Source: Nitrospirota bacterium (GTDB lineage: Bacteria; Nitrospirota; Thermodesulfovibrionia; Thermodesulfovibrionales; Magnetobacteriaceae). From it: a stretch of 6,167 bases of DNA. A program made the position numbers and the translations under genes. Of this stretch, positions 1-5,750 are shown one piece after another (the first letter of the stretch is position 1; the number at the start of each line of letters is the position of its first letter). The DNA lies in contig JADGAE010000119.1 of assembly GCA_015232165.1 (NCBI GenBank), positions 1-6,167 of the forward strand, read 5' to 3'. The notes under the pieces were generated by a model. It searched no databases, was not told the DNA's origin, and worked only from the letters and a program-made list of their open reading frames with translations.

Positions 1-116
1 GGGGAGGGGTGAGCCACCCCGGGCACGAAGAAGTCCCCTTGACCCCATAATGCTTAATCCCATTATCACAGAAATATTTACAGGAACAAAGATAAAGAAG
101 ATACGTCCCTTGCCGC
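1..116. other. Non-coding region downstream of the UbiA gene
   Basis: This short gap at the window edge contains an inverted repeat, GGGGTG-AGC-CACCCC (6-20), and the second copy of the 16-bp repeat (35-50). Reading in the UbiA direction the repeat comes first and the hairpin second, followed by CTCCCC rather than a T-run. It may be a factor-dependent end of the operon. No open frame is supported. Confidence 0.55.
35..50 (-). repeat. 16-bp intergenic repeat, copy 2 (inverted relative to copy 1)
   Basis: On the minus strand this is TTATGGGGTCAAGGGG, identical to 4671-4686 on the plus strand. The hairpin at 6-20 lies 3' of it in repeat orientation, as the hairpin at 4715-4731 does for copy 1. 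Confidence 0.55.
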
Positions 117-977
117 TCACAAGGACTTCTCCAGCAGCACAAAGGCAAACACCGTCAGGCTCACATAGCCGTTTGCGTTAAAGAACGCTATGTTGATCCT
201 GGTTAAGTCGTCCTTGCTTATGATGGAGTGCTCGTACCAGAAAAACAGTGCCACGCCACCCATGCCGAAATAGTAAACAATGCCCAGGTCAAAGACGGCC
301 CCCGTGAGCACCAGCAGCATCCACGACAGGACGTGAAAGCCCCTGGCAATGATCAATGCCGTGTGTACGCCAAAACGTTGAGGGATAGAATACAGACCGT
401 GAGACTTATCGAAGTCCCTATCCTGGAGACCATAGATAGTGTCAAAACCCGCAAGCCAAAAGATGACGGCGACAACAAGCGGCAGTATATGGTATGAGAA
501 GTCACCCCTTATTGCGAGCCACGCCCCCAGAGGCGCCAGTGCAATGGCCACCCCAAGGACGATATGACACACCCAAGTAAACCTCTTTGTGTAGGAGTAG
601 AAAAATATAATCCCTATGGCTATCGGTGCCAACTTAAGGCACAGTGGATTTAACATATACGCGGCAACGAAAAACACCACCGTCGATACGGCGACAAACA
701 GCTTGGCGTCCGTAACGCTTATGGCGCCCGTGGGCAGTTCCCGGGCGCTGGTGCGTGGATTGAGGGCGTCTATCTTCCTGTCGACAACTCTGTTGAGTCC
801 CATAGCCGCCGAGCGTGCGCCAATCATGGCAACGGCTATCCACAGCCCTTGCCGTAAGGACGGCAGCCCGTTGGCTGCTAATACGGCTGCGGTAAAGGCA
901 AAGGGCAGGGCAAAGATGCTGTGAGAGAACTTTATCATCCTCAGATATGCGCTTATTTTATCGAGCGTTGTGGCCAT
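117..977 (-). CDS. ubiA: UbiA-family polyprenyltransferase, MqnP-like (menaquinone biosynthesis, futalosine type)
   Basis: This 286-residue integral membrane prenyltransferase attaches a polyprenyl chain to an aromatic acid in quinone synthesis. Both Mg2+/diphosphate-binding Asp-rich motifs are present: NRVVDRKID (N62, R63, D66, D70), followed by NPRTSARELP, and DTIYGLQDRDFD (D179, Y182, Q185, D186, D190). About eight or nine hydrophobic segments span the chain. YLRMIKFSHSIFALPFA at the N-terminus, the ARSAAMGLNR segment, YSYTKRFT and the C-terminal AFFNANG are typical of the UbiA subgroup found in menaquinone-making bacteria and named MqnP, rather than proteobacterial ubiquinone UbiA; this subgroup call comes from memory of the family. 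The ATG at 977 follows the GAF gene stop by 5 nt with no good Shine-Dalgarno, so translation is probably coupled. It is the last gene of the operon visible here. Confidence 0.92.
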   Translation of the reverse strand: MATTLDKISAYLRMIKFSHSIFALPFAFTAAVLAANGLPSLRQGLWIAVAMIGARSAAMGLNRVVDRKIDALNPRTSARELPTGAISVTDAKLFVAVSTVVFFVAAYMLNPLCLKLAPIAIGIIFFYSYTKRFTWVCHIVLGVAIALAPLGAWLAIRGDFSYHILPLVVAVIFWLAGFDTIYGLQDRDFDKSHGLYSIPQRFGVHTALIIARGFHVLSWMLLVLTGAVFDLGIVYYFGMGGVALFFWYEHSIISKDDLTRINIAFFNANGYVSLTVFAFVLLEKSL

Positions 978-982
978 TACGG

Positions 983-2713
983 TTATCTTGACGATGTCGC
1001 CTTGTTATGAAATCGGGTCTTTTCGATAGCGATTGCCGCTTCTTCCGCGAGGGCCATGGCAAAGTCTATTTCGTCCTGCGTGAACATCCTGTGTTGGTTC
1101 GTCAGCAGTCTCAGGACGCCTATGACCTCGTCATAGAGCATCAGGGGGACAACGAGGATGCTCTTGAGTCCTTCTTTTGCGGCCTCCTTGTTATAGATGA
1201 TACGCGGGTCGTTTGTGGCGTCATAGATAGCCACCGGTTTACCGTTGAGGGCCGACTTTACACTCTCCTCAAAGGCCACGCTGCCTCTGTCGAGGTAGTC
1301 CTTGCTCAGACCGGAGGAGGCCACCAGCTCCAACTGCCTGCTATCGGGGCTGATGAGTCTGATGGTTGCCGCCTTGGTGTGCATTATCCCCGGGAGTCTG
1401 GACACTATCAGTTGTACGATCTCATGAAAATTCGTTGTCTTACTCAGGAGTTTTGTCGTCTCTTGCAGGGTCTTGAGGTATGTCAGCTCTACGTATCTCT
1501 GTTCATACATCCGGGCGTTTTCTATTGCGATGCCGCATTGGGCAGCCAATGAGGCCGAAAAATCTATCTCCTGTTGCGTAAAATTCCTGTACCACCCGGA
1601 AAACAGCTTGAGGACACCTATCAACTTGTGTCTGACGATTATGGGAACGGTGAGGATACTCTTTATGCCCTCATCAATCATATCCTTCTTGTTTAGTATC
1701 CGCGGGTCTGTCGTGGCATCGTAGATGGTCTCCGGGACATAGCTCAGACCGTCGAGCAGGTGCATGTCCTGTTCATTGAGAAAGAGCGACGACGAAGTCT
1801 GCTGGTATATGTGGCTGAGGGCCTCGGATATCTTTATGCCCTCCGTCAGCGGGTCCTTTGCCAGAAACACGTCGCTAAGACCAAAGGAGGCGGCCATCTT
1901 TATCTTCCTTGATCTATCGTCAACGAGTTTGATCGTGGCGGCCTTTACCTGCATAGCCTCCGGTATCTTTCTTGCTATCATGTCGAGCACCTCACCGAGG
2001 TTAAGCGAGGAGCTGACCGCCCTTGATATCTCCTGGAAGAGGCTCAGGTATCTCTTTTCCTGAGACACGACGGTCTCAAATGCCTTTGCATTCATTATTG
2101 CGATGGCGGCCTGTTCGGCGATGGCGGAGACGAACTTGAGGTCTTCCTCGGTGTAGTCGCGTGGCTCGGATATGTACATCCTCAAAACACCGATGATTTC
2201 GTCCTTGAACTTCAGCGGAATCGATACGATACTCCGTATGCCTTCCTGCACTGCCACCTTGTGGTACTTGGAGTGGGCATCGAGGGTTATGTCGTACACC
2301 GACACGGACTTGCCAGAGAGTGCATCCTCTACGCTCTTGTCGATCCCGACGGAGCCCTTGTTGACGTACTCGTCACTGAGGCCAAAGTGGGCGGCAACGT
2401 CCAGCGTCCTTGACTTCTTGTTTACCAATCGCAGCAGACATGCCTTTACGTTCATTACCTTTACCACGTTTGTTACAATGAGGCTTAACACCTCCTGCAG
2501 GGAGAGGCTGGAGCTGATCACCTTGCAGATGTTTTGGTAGCTCTCAAGGTACACACGCTTTTGGAATATCTTTTCGGAGCAATCCGGGCACATCCCGTGC
2601 GTGGAATCACCAAGACCGACAGAGGCAAGGAACTCCTCTACGGTCTGCCATTTAACATCGTCCGCCTTTATCTTCTTGCACCAGCCACACACCATGTTGA
2701 GTTTATTTTCCAT
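983..2713 (-). CDS. Triple-GAF sensor protein with N-terminal four-cysteine (zinc-ribbon-like) module, no output domain
   Basis: This 576-residue soluble protein has no membrane segments. Residues 8-50 hold a CGWCKKI...HGMCPDC module (C9, C12, C42, C45, with W22 and H39) that I recognise from PAS, response-regulator and diguanylate cyclase proteins, where it usually sits next to the sensor or receiver domain; zinc binding is likely but inferred. Three GAF domains follow at about 59-212, 224-402 and 410-566, each ending in the IGVL strand, an FT/YTxxEidF-type segment and an A.IAI helix. GAF1 and GAF3 are most alike (GLS, GSV, SVY/AIYD), whereas GAF2 has an extra segment near residues 299-326 (QQTSSSLFLNEQ). 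Helical linkers join the domains. There is no kinase, GGDEF, phosphatase, HTH or AAA+ domain, so it would have to signal through a partner. The GAF ligand is unknown. The start is ATG with a weak upstream AGG. The gene lies 5 nt before the UbiA gene. Confidence 0.88.
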   Translation of the reverse strand: MENKLNMVCGWCKKIKADDVKWQTVEEFLASVGLGDSTHGMCPDCSEKIFQKRVYLESYQNICKVISSSLSLQEVLSLIVTNVVKVMNVKACLLRLVNKKSRTLDVAAHFGLSDEYVNKGSVGIDKSVEDALSGKSVSVYDITLDAHSKYHKVAVQEGIRSIVSIPLKFKDEIIGVLRMYISEPRDYTEEDLKFVSAIAEQAAIAIMNAKAFETVVSQEKRYLSLFQEISRAVSSSLNLGEVLDMIARKIPEAMQVKAATIKLVDDRSRKIKMAASFGLSDVFLAKDPLTEGIKISEALSHIYQQTSSSLFLNEQDMHLLDGLSYVPETIYDATTDPRILNKKDMIDEGIKSILTVPIIVRHKLIGVLKLFSGWYRNFTQQEIDFSASLAAQCGIAIENARMYEQRYVELTYLKTLQETTKLLSKTTNFHEIVQLIVSRLPGIMHTKAATIRLISPDSRQLELVASSGLSKDYLDRGSVAFEESVKSALNGKPVAIYDATNDPRIIYNKEAAKEGLKSILVVPLMLYDEVIGVLRLLTNQHRMFTQDEIDFAMALAEEAAIAIEKTRFHNKATSSR

Positions 2714-2872
2714 AATTATTACCTAAGTTTAGAATCTCCAATCAGGGTCAACAGTCTCTGTTTTCATTATCTTGACACCCGGTATATATTGTACAAGAAA
2801 ATGACATGTTTTGTGTAAATAAAATTCTCTGCCATGAAAAGAAGGAAGGAGGGGCGACTCTGCTTCTTGCTA

Positions 2873-2899
2873 CCCCGGGAGGAGTCAACACCCCCGGGG
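2873..2899. repeat. CCCGGG hairpin overlapping the predicted transcription start
   Basis: CCCCGGG (2873-2879) and CCCGGGG (2893-2899) form a 7-bp inverted repeat with a 13-nt loop, and each arm contains the palindrome CCCGGG, the centres being 19 bp apart. It begins directly after the -10 box. It could be a dimeric operator at the start site or a stem at the 5' end of the mRNA. No T-run follows on the minus strand, so a terminator is unlikely. Confidence 0.5.
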
Positions 2900-2927
2900 A
2901 TTATAGCGCGTTCCTAACTCTTGTCAG
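2900..2927 (-). promoter_or_regulatory. Sigma-70-type promoter of the GAF-UbiA operon
   Basis: On the minus strand, -35 CTGACA (2922-2927, 5 of 6 to consensus), a 16-bp spacer and -10 TATAAT (2900-2905, perfect) predict a start near 2893. This gives an untranslated leader of about 180 nt. A TTTACA with a TACAAT closer to the gene (around 2791-2817) has a 20-bp spacer and is a weaker candidate. Confidence 0.55.
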
Positions 2928-3038
2928 ATATCCCCATTCTTTATCTTCTCTATAGTTCCGAATCAAATGCGATTAACCTCAGAGGTACCACTGTCGATAA
3001 ATCCCCCCATGCCGACATATCCAGGGAGCTAACAATCT

Positions 3039-3446
3039 TTACCGCCTTTTAACAAATGCCCCTATGGCCTTGTCTGTCTTGCAGATGTGATTTACAAACC
3101 ACTGAATAAGAACAATCTCTATCGTGTTGATCATGGCCGGAGAACGATGGTCCTTCTTAAACAACTCCAACAGTTCATTAAAATTCTCCCAAAACAGCGT
3201 GTGTTGAGCCTCATGTTCCAGGAAATTACCAGAGGGGTATTTTATGCGTGTCATTAATGCCTCTTCCATTGCAAAGTGAGTCTCAACGTACTTCTTGAGA
3301 AAAGTAATCACCTCTTGGATTTCATCCCTGGCATAGTTTCTCTCAATGGCCGTAAGCAGGTTGTTGATAATCCCTATCAACTCCTTGTGCTGCTCGTCTA
3401 TTGAGTCAACCCCTACCGACAGGTCATCCGTCCATTTAATATCCAT
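3039..3446 (-). CDS. Bacteriohemerythrin, copy B
   Basis: This second 135-residue single-domain hemerythrin also keeps every di-iron ligand: H20 (DEQHKEL), H57 and E61 (HFAMEE), H78 and H82 (HEAQH), H120 and D125 (NHICKTD). It differs from copy A mainly in helix-surface positions at residues 32-48 and 92-116; the ligand segments and the C-terminal TDKAIGAFV are nearly unchanged, so both copies appear to be under selection to bind O2. The 14 bases before its ATG match those before copy A at 12 positions, showing that the leader was duplicated too. I see no separate promoter in the 153-bp gap, so it is probably co-transcribed with copy A and the flavin reductase. No terminator is obvious after its stop. 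Confidence 0.96.
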   Translation of the reverse strand: MDIKWTDDLSVGVDSIDEQHKELIGIINNLLTAIERNYARDEIQEVITFLKKYVETHFAMEEALMTRIKYPSGNFLEHEAQHTLFWENFNELLELFKKDHRSPAMINTIEIVLIQWFVNHICKTDKAIGAFVKRR

Positions 3447-3477
3447 AAACCTTTGTATCCTTTCCGTTGCCTTGAAT

Positions 3478-3567
3478 GCTAAAAGTAGTCAGCCCGCCTG
3501 CATGACGGAGGCATCTGCCCTGCCCTTGGCATCTCCGCGACAATAACGTCTTCTGCAAAGAGCTTGC
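3478..3567 (-). pseudogene. Remnant of the flavin reductase 3' end between the two hemerythrin genes
   Basis: Ungapped alignment of this stretch with the 3' end of the intact flavin reductase gene (4041-4130) gives 59 identical bases of 90, counted by hand, with many of the differences being transitions. Read in the matching frame it encodes KLFAEDVIVAEM, a short diverged stretch, then RRADYF and a TAG stop, against ELFVGEVVVAKM, then RWDDYF and stop in the intact gene. The remnant's stop is 32 nt before hemerythrin B, against 34 nt between the intact reductase and hemerythrin A. The frame is open up to the end of hemerythrin A but has no usable start and lacks about three quarters of the reductase, so it is not a functional gene. 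It marks the junction of a tandem duplication or an otherwise deleted second reductase copy. Confidence 0.8.
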
Positions 3568-3599
3568 AAGCGTCAGCCTCATCTCCGGTATAAGAGGCA

Positions 3600-4007
3600 T
3601 CATTTTTTCCTGACAAATGCCCCTATAGCCTTATCAGTCTTATTGACATGATTTGTAAACCATCCGACAAGGACATTCTTAATCGTAGTCACCAAGAGCG
3701 GCGAACGAGGGTCCTTCTTATACTGGTTGATCAGTTCGTTATATTTCTCCCAAAAATCCGTATGTTGTCTTTCGTGTTCCAGGTACTTGTCTGTGGGGTA
3801 TTTTATACGTTTCATTAGCGTCTCTTCCATTGAGAAATGGGTCTCAACATACCGCTTGAGAAAGGCCACCACCTTTTCAACCTCATCCTTGCCATCACCT
3901 CTGTTAATGGCATTGAGCAGGTTGTTAATAATCCCTATCAACTCCTTGTGTTGAGTGTCTATGGAGTCAACTCCTACCAACAGGTCGTCTGTAAATTTAA
4001 TGTCCAT
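3600..4007 (-). CDS. Bacteriohemerythrin, copy A
   Basis: This is a single-domain hemerythrin of 135 residues, the usual length for bacterial members, that binds O2 reversibly at a non-heme di-iron centre. The seven ligands are all present: H20 in DTQHKEL, H57 and E61 in HFSMEE, H78 and H82 in HERQH, and H120 with D125 in NHVNKTD. No signal peptide or transmembrane segment is seen, so a cytoplasmic protein is expected. The ATG at 4007 opens the conserved MDIKFTDDL stretch. Its ribosome site is weak (AGGA, 11 nt upstream). It lies 34 nt after the flavin reductase and shares 90 of 135 residues with copy B. Possible roles are O2 storage or scavenging, O2 delivery to an enzyme, or O2/redox sensing; sequence alone does not choose between them. 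Confidence 0.96.
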   Translation of the reverse strand: MDIKFTDDLLVGVDSIDTQHKELIGIINNLLNAINRGDGKDEVEKVVAFLKRYVETHFSMEETLMKRIKYPTDKYLEHERQHTDFWEKYNELINQYKKDPRSPLLVTTIKNVLVGWFTNHVNKTDKAIGAFVRKK

Positions 4008-4041
4008 AATCCGTTGTATCCTCGTCCCGCCCTCTTATCCG

Positions 4042-4500
4042 TTAAAAGTAATCATCCCATCTAAATAATAGAGGCGTTTTTTCCGGCTTTAGCATCTTTG
4101 CGACAACAACCTCCCCCACAAACAGCTCATGGTCACCAGCCTTGAATATGTTGTCGGTCTTACACTCGAAATAGGCCATGGCGCTGTTAAGAACCGGTGA
4201 GCCATTGGGGGCATTGAAATAACCTACGCCGGCAAACTTATCGGCGTCCCTGCCACTCTTAAATCCGTAGTGCTTGGCAATATCAATCTGCTCCTCTGAA
4301 AGGACGTTTACCGCAAAGTAGCCCGACTCACGGATCAACTCATTGGTATACCTCTCCGGCGCAATGGACACCATCAACATCTTGGGTTCAAACCCTACCT
4401 GCGAGACCCAGCTTGCCGTCATCCCGTTAATTGCGTCCTTGCCCTTGACCGTTATAACGTAACAGCCTAGCAATACCCCTTTTGCAATTACATCCTGCAT
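4042..4500 (-). CDS. Flavin reductase-like FMN-binding split-barrel protein
   Basis: The 152-residue product matches the small flavin reductase-like family with an FMN-binding split barrel, which includes NAD(P)H:flavin oxidoreductases, archaeal ferric reductase and the N-terminal part of high-molecular-weight rubredoxins. Visible hallmarks are NGMTASWVSQVGFEPKMLMV at residues 25-44 (flavin-contacting strand), FAVNVLSEEQ, and the C-terminal GDHELFVGEVV. No signal peptide, membrane segment or rubredoxin CxxC pair is present, so it is a stand-alone cytoplasmic flavoprotein whose acceptor cannot be read from sequence. It is the first gene after a strong promoter and lies 34 nt before a hemerythrin gene, so it may reduce the di-iron site or free flavin in an oxygen-handling pathway (inference). 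A decayed copy of its 3' end lies between the two hemerythrins. Family assignment is firm; substrate is unknown. Confidence 0.88.
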   Translation of the reverse strand: MQDVIAKGVLLGCYVITVKGKDAINGMTASWVSQVGFEPKMLMVSIAPERYTNELIRESGYFAVNVLSEEQIDIAKHYGFKSGRDADKFAGVGYFNAPNGSPVLNSAMAYFECKTDNIFKAGDHELFVGEVVVAKMLKPEKTPLLFRWDDYF

Positions 4501-4505
4501 AAATT

Positions 4506-4511
4506 CCTCCT
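4506..4511 (-). promoter_or_regulatory. Shine-Dalgarno of the flavin reductase gene
   Basis: AGGAGG lies 5 nt before the ATG at 4500 and fixes that start. Confidence 0.8.
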
Positions 4512-4561
4512 AATTTTTTTGTTCAAGCAACTCAAATACATCTATAGCAATATATATATAC

Positions 4562-4591
4562 ATTATACCTCATCCCTGATAATTTTGTGAA
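4562..4591 (-). promoter_or_regulatory. Sigma-70-type promoter of the flavin reductase-hemerythrin operon
   Basis: The minus strand reads -35 TTCACA (4586-4591, 5 of 6 to consensus), an 18-bp spacer, and -10 TATAAT (4562-4567, perfect). The predicted start is near 4555, giving a leader of about 55 nt before the ATG at 4500. An 8-bp palindrome, TCTTAAGA (4592-4599), directly abuts the -35 on its upstream side and could be part of an operator, though a motif this short may be chance. The promoter lies at the right place to start a new transcript after the rnhB operon. Confidence 0.6.
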
Positions 4592-4670
4592 TCTTAAGAC
4601 TGTACCTGGCAATAGCATTTGAAATAATCATATGCTAAAGTAACTACCCTCCAACCTTTCAACCAACCCT

Positions 4671-4686
4671 TTATGGGGTCAAGGGG
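4671..4686 (+). repeat. 16-bp intergenic repeat, copy 1
   Basis: TTATGGGGTCAAGGGG occurs here on the plus strand and again, exactly, on the minus strand at 35-50. Both copies are intergenic and both have a GC-rich hairpin a few tens of bases 3' of the box. The two copies bracket the flavin reductase to UbiA block in inverted orientation. The nature of the element is unknown; a REP-like or small mobile repeat is possible. Confidence 0.55.
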
Positions 4687-4714
4687 GCCGTGCTCCCTTG
4701 TGGGTGGGTCTGAG

Positions 4715-4731
4715 GGAGGGCAAAGCCCTCC
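4715..4731. repeat. GC-rich hairpin (7-bp stem, 3-nt loop)
   Basis: GGAGGGC, loop AAA, GCCCTCC is a perfect 7-bp inverted repeat. On the plus strand it is followed by a T/C-rich tract (ATTCTTTCTTTTC), but there is no plus-strand gene to terminate. On the minus strand, the direction of rnhB transcription, it is followed by CTCAGACC with no T-run. It could slow or end transcription in a factor-assisted way, or belong to a REP-like intergenic repeat. Confidence 0.6.
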
Positions 4732-4776
4732 ATTCTTTCTTTTCTTCTTCTTGATTGTCTTGGTGTGAGCGACTGT

Positions 4777-5376
4777 TTATGTGTATGAGCTGACGGGTGC
4801 GAATGAGCGTCTGTGTATGGGGCATGGGCCGTGTGTGCGGATCATCTCTATGTGGTGCTTGGTGCCGTATCCCTTGTGTTTATTGAATCCATACTGTGGA
4901 TACTGCCGGTGGTATGCCACCATGAATGAATCACGCAGTACCTTTGCCACTATGGAGGCCGCCGCAATGGAGGCGCTCTTTTCATCCCCCTTGATTATGG
5001 AAATCTGCCTGATGTCAATATCGGGCAACTTAACGGCATCAATCAGCAGGATATCGGGTGGGTTGTTCAACTGCAATACAGCCTGTTTCATTGCCATCTT
5101 TGTGGCATTGAGGATGTTGACTCTATCGATATCGGCAACATCCACAATACCGACGCCAATGTCCCTGGCACAACAGACGATCTCAAAAAACAACGCCCTC
5201 CGCCGAGGCTCGGAGAGCTTTTTGGAGTCATTAACGCCCTCTATGCAGACCCCGGGGCCAAGCACAACCGCCGCAGCCACGACAGGGCCTGCCAGAGGCC
5301 CTCTGCCGGCCTCATCGATCCCGGCTACGCAGCCACTGTCATGATACACACCGTCATACTCAAAGAGTTCCCTCAA
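4777..5376 (-). CDS. rnhB: Ribonuclease HII
   Basis: RNase HII cuts the RNA strand of RNA-DNA hybrids and starts removal of single ribonucleotides misincorporated in DNA. The 199-residue product has the full family core: [19 protein letters not shown] near residue 19, NDSKKLS at 49-55, LLIDAVKL at 110-117, [19 protein letters not shown] at 127-145, and a C-terminal [10 protein letters not shown]. The four metal-binding acidic residues are D21, E22, D113 and D131, with the same 18-residue spacing between the last two as in E. coli. The start is TTG, sharing the TTGA tetranucleotide with the rplS stop. An in-frame stop sits only 9 nt further upstream (5386-5388), so no upstream ATG or GTG is possible. 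A GTG at residue 10 is the one alternative start that would keep the catalytic site. No clear Shine-Dalgarno is visible, so translation probably relies on coupling to rplS. It is the last gene of the housekeeping operon visible here. Confidence 0.97.
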   Translation of the reverse strand: MRELFEYDGVYHDSGCVAGIDEAGRGPLAGPVVAAAVVLGPGVCIEGVNDSKKLSEPRRRALFFEIVCCARDIGVGIVDVADIDRVNILNATKMAMKQAVLQLNNPPDILLIDAVKLPDIDIRQISIIKGDEKSASIAAASIVAKVLRDSFMVAYHRQYPQYGFNKHKGYGTKHHIEMIRTHGPCPIHRRSFAPVSSYT

Positions 5377-5750
5377 CCGGCGAGTTTAGCCGCAACAGGA
5401 CGTCTTATATCCCGTGCCTTTTCCTTGATTTTTGCATCCTTACCTTTTTTGTCCCGCAGATAGTAGAGCTTTGCCTGTCTGACGTCGCCGCGCTTGACTA
5501 CTTGTATCTCCTTTATGATGGGCGAGTGTAGCGGGAATATCCTCTCAACACCGACGCCGAAGGATATCTTTCTGACCGTCACGGTCTCGCGTATGCCACC
5601 GTGCTTACGTGAGATAACATACCCCTCATAGGGCTGTATGCGCTCCTTGTCACCCTCAACGACCCTCACGCTGATCCTCAGGGTATCTCCGATGCGAAAT
5701 TCAGGGATCGTTTTCTTGAAACGCTCCTCGTATGCCTTAACTAGGTTCAT
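5373..5750 (-). CDS. rplS: 50S ribosomal protein L19
   Basis: L19 is a protein of the large ribosomal subunit that lies at the interface with the small subunit. The 125-residue product carries the family's hallmark stretches: [20 protein letters not shown], then [33 protein letters not shown], and [19 protein letters not shown]. The usual length is about 115, and the surplus is a basic C-terminal tail of about 12 residues ([12 protein letters not shown]) after the family's normal end. The ATG at 5750 is supported by a strong Shine-Dalgarno 9 nt upstream and by the match to the L19 N-terminus. The start lies 14 nt inside trmD, and the stop overlaps the start of rnhB by 4 nt, so the three genes should be translated from one message. 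Confidence 0.98.
   Translation of the reverse strand: MNLVKAYEERFKKTIPEFRIGDTLRISVRVVEGDKERIQPYEGYVISRKHGGIRETVTVRKISFGVGVERIFPLHSPIIKEIQVVKRGDVRQAKLYYLRDKKGKDAKIKEKARDIRRPVAAKLAG

Larger units (their letters stand above)
2714..3038. other. Non-coding region between hemerythrin B and the GAF protein gene
   Basis: This 325-bp stretch contains a promoter (2900-2927), a GC-rich hairpin at its predicted start point (2873-2899), and an AT-rich leader of about 180 nt before the GAF gene. Between 2928 and 3038 I see only an 11-bp palindrome (2976-2986) and no terminator with a T-run. No convincing open frame is present on either strand. Confidence 0.65.
3039..4007 (-). repeat. Tandem duplication, unit about 561-563 bp
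   Basis: The two hemerythrin starts are 561 bp apart, and the matching positions in the reductase 3' end and its remnant are 563 bp apart. Each unit therefore consists of a reductase 3' end, a leader of 32-34 nt and a hemerythrin gene. The divergence (67% protein identity; about 66% DNA identity in the remnant) shows that the duplication is old rather than an assembly artefact. Confidence 0.8.
4501..4776. other. Non-coding region between rnhB and the flavin reductase gene
   Basis: This 276-bp gap has two halves. The part next to rnhB (about 4640-4776) is rich in G/C-run hairpins and includes one copy of the 16-bp repeat. The part next to the reductase gene is AT-rich, with an alternating TA run near 4549-4560 and the promoter described separately. 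No credible open frame is present. On the minus strand no hairpin is followed by a T-run, so a classical rho-independent terminator for the rnhB operon is not evident. Confidence 0.7.

Noticed and set aside
1007..1552. Plus-strand open frame of 181 codons opposite the GAF gene
   Set aside because: It is fully antisense to a well-supported triple-GAF protein, its translation shows no family motif, and no ribosome site or promoter precedes it. Other plus-strand frames at 228-497, 616-924, 1473-2063, 2172-2818, 3346-3546, 3727-4064 and 4781-5344 were dropped for similar reasons: they lie opposite, or largely opposite, supported minus-strand genes and show no recognisable motifs.
2772..2777. Perfect TTGACA on the plus strand in the GAF gene leader
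   Set aside because: No suitable -10 box lies 16-18 bp downstream and no plus-strand gene follows.
2976..2986. Palindrome ACCTC-A-GAGGT upstream of the GAF-UbiA promoter
   Set aside because: Eleven bases are too short to separate from chance, and its position about 50 bp upstream of the -35 gives no clear role.
3436..3600. Minus-strand 54-codon frame starting at an ATG that overlaps the stop of hemerythrin A
   Set aside because: The ATG placement suggests coupling, but the frame is out of register with the flavin reductase homology in the same stretch, its translation has no recognisable motif, and it runs into hemerythrin B. The homology indicates a decayed fragment rather than a new small gene.
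4715..4731. Hairpin considered as a rho-independent terminator of the rnhB operon
   Set aside because: The T-rich tract lies on the wrong side: in the direction of rnhB transcription the stem is followed by CTCAGACC. It was kept only as a hairpin.
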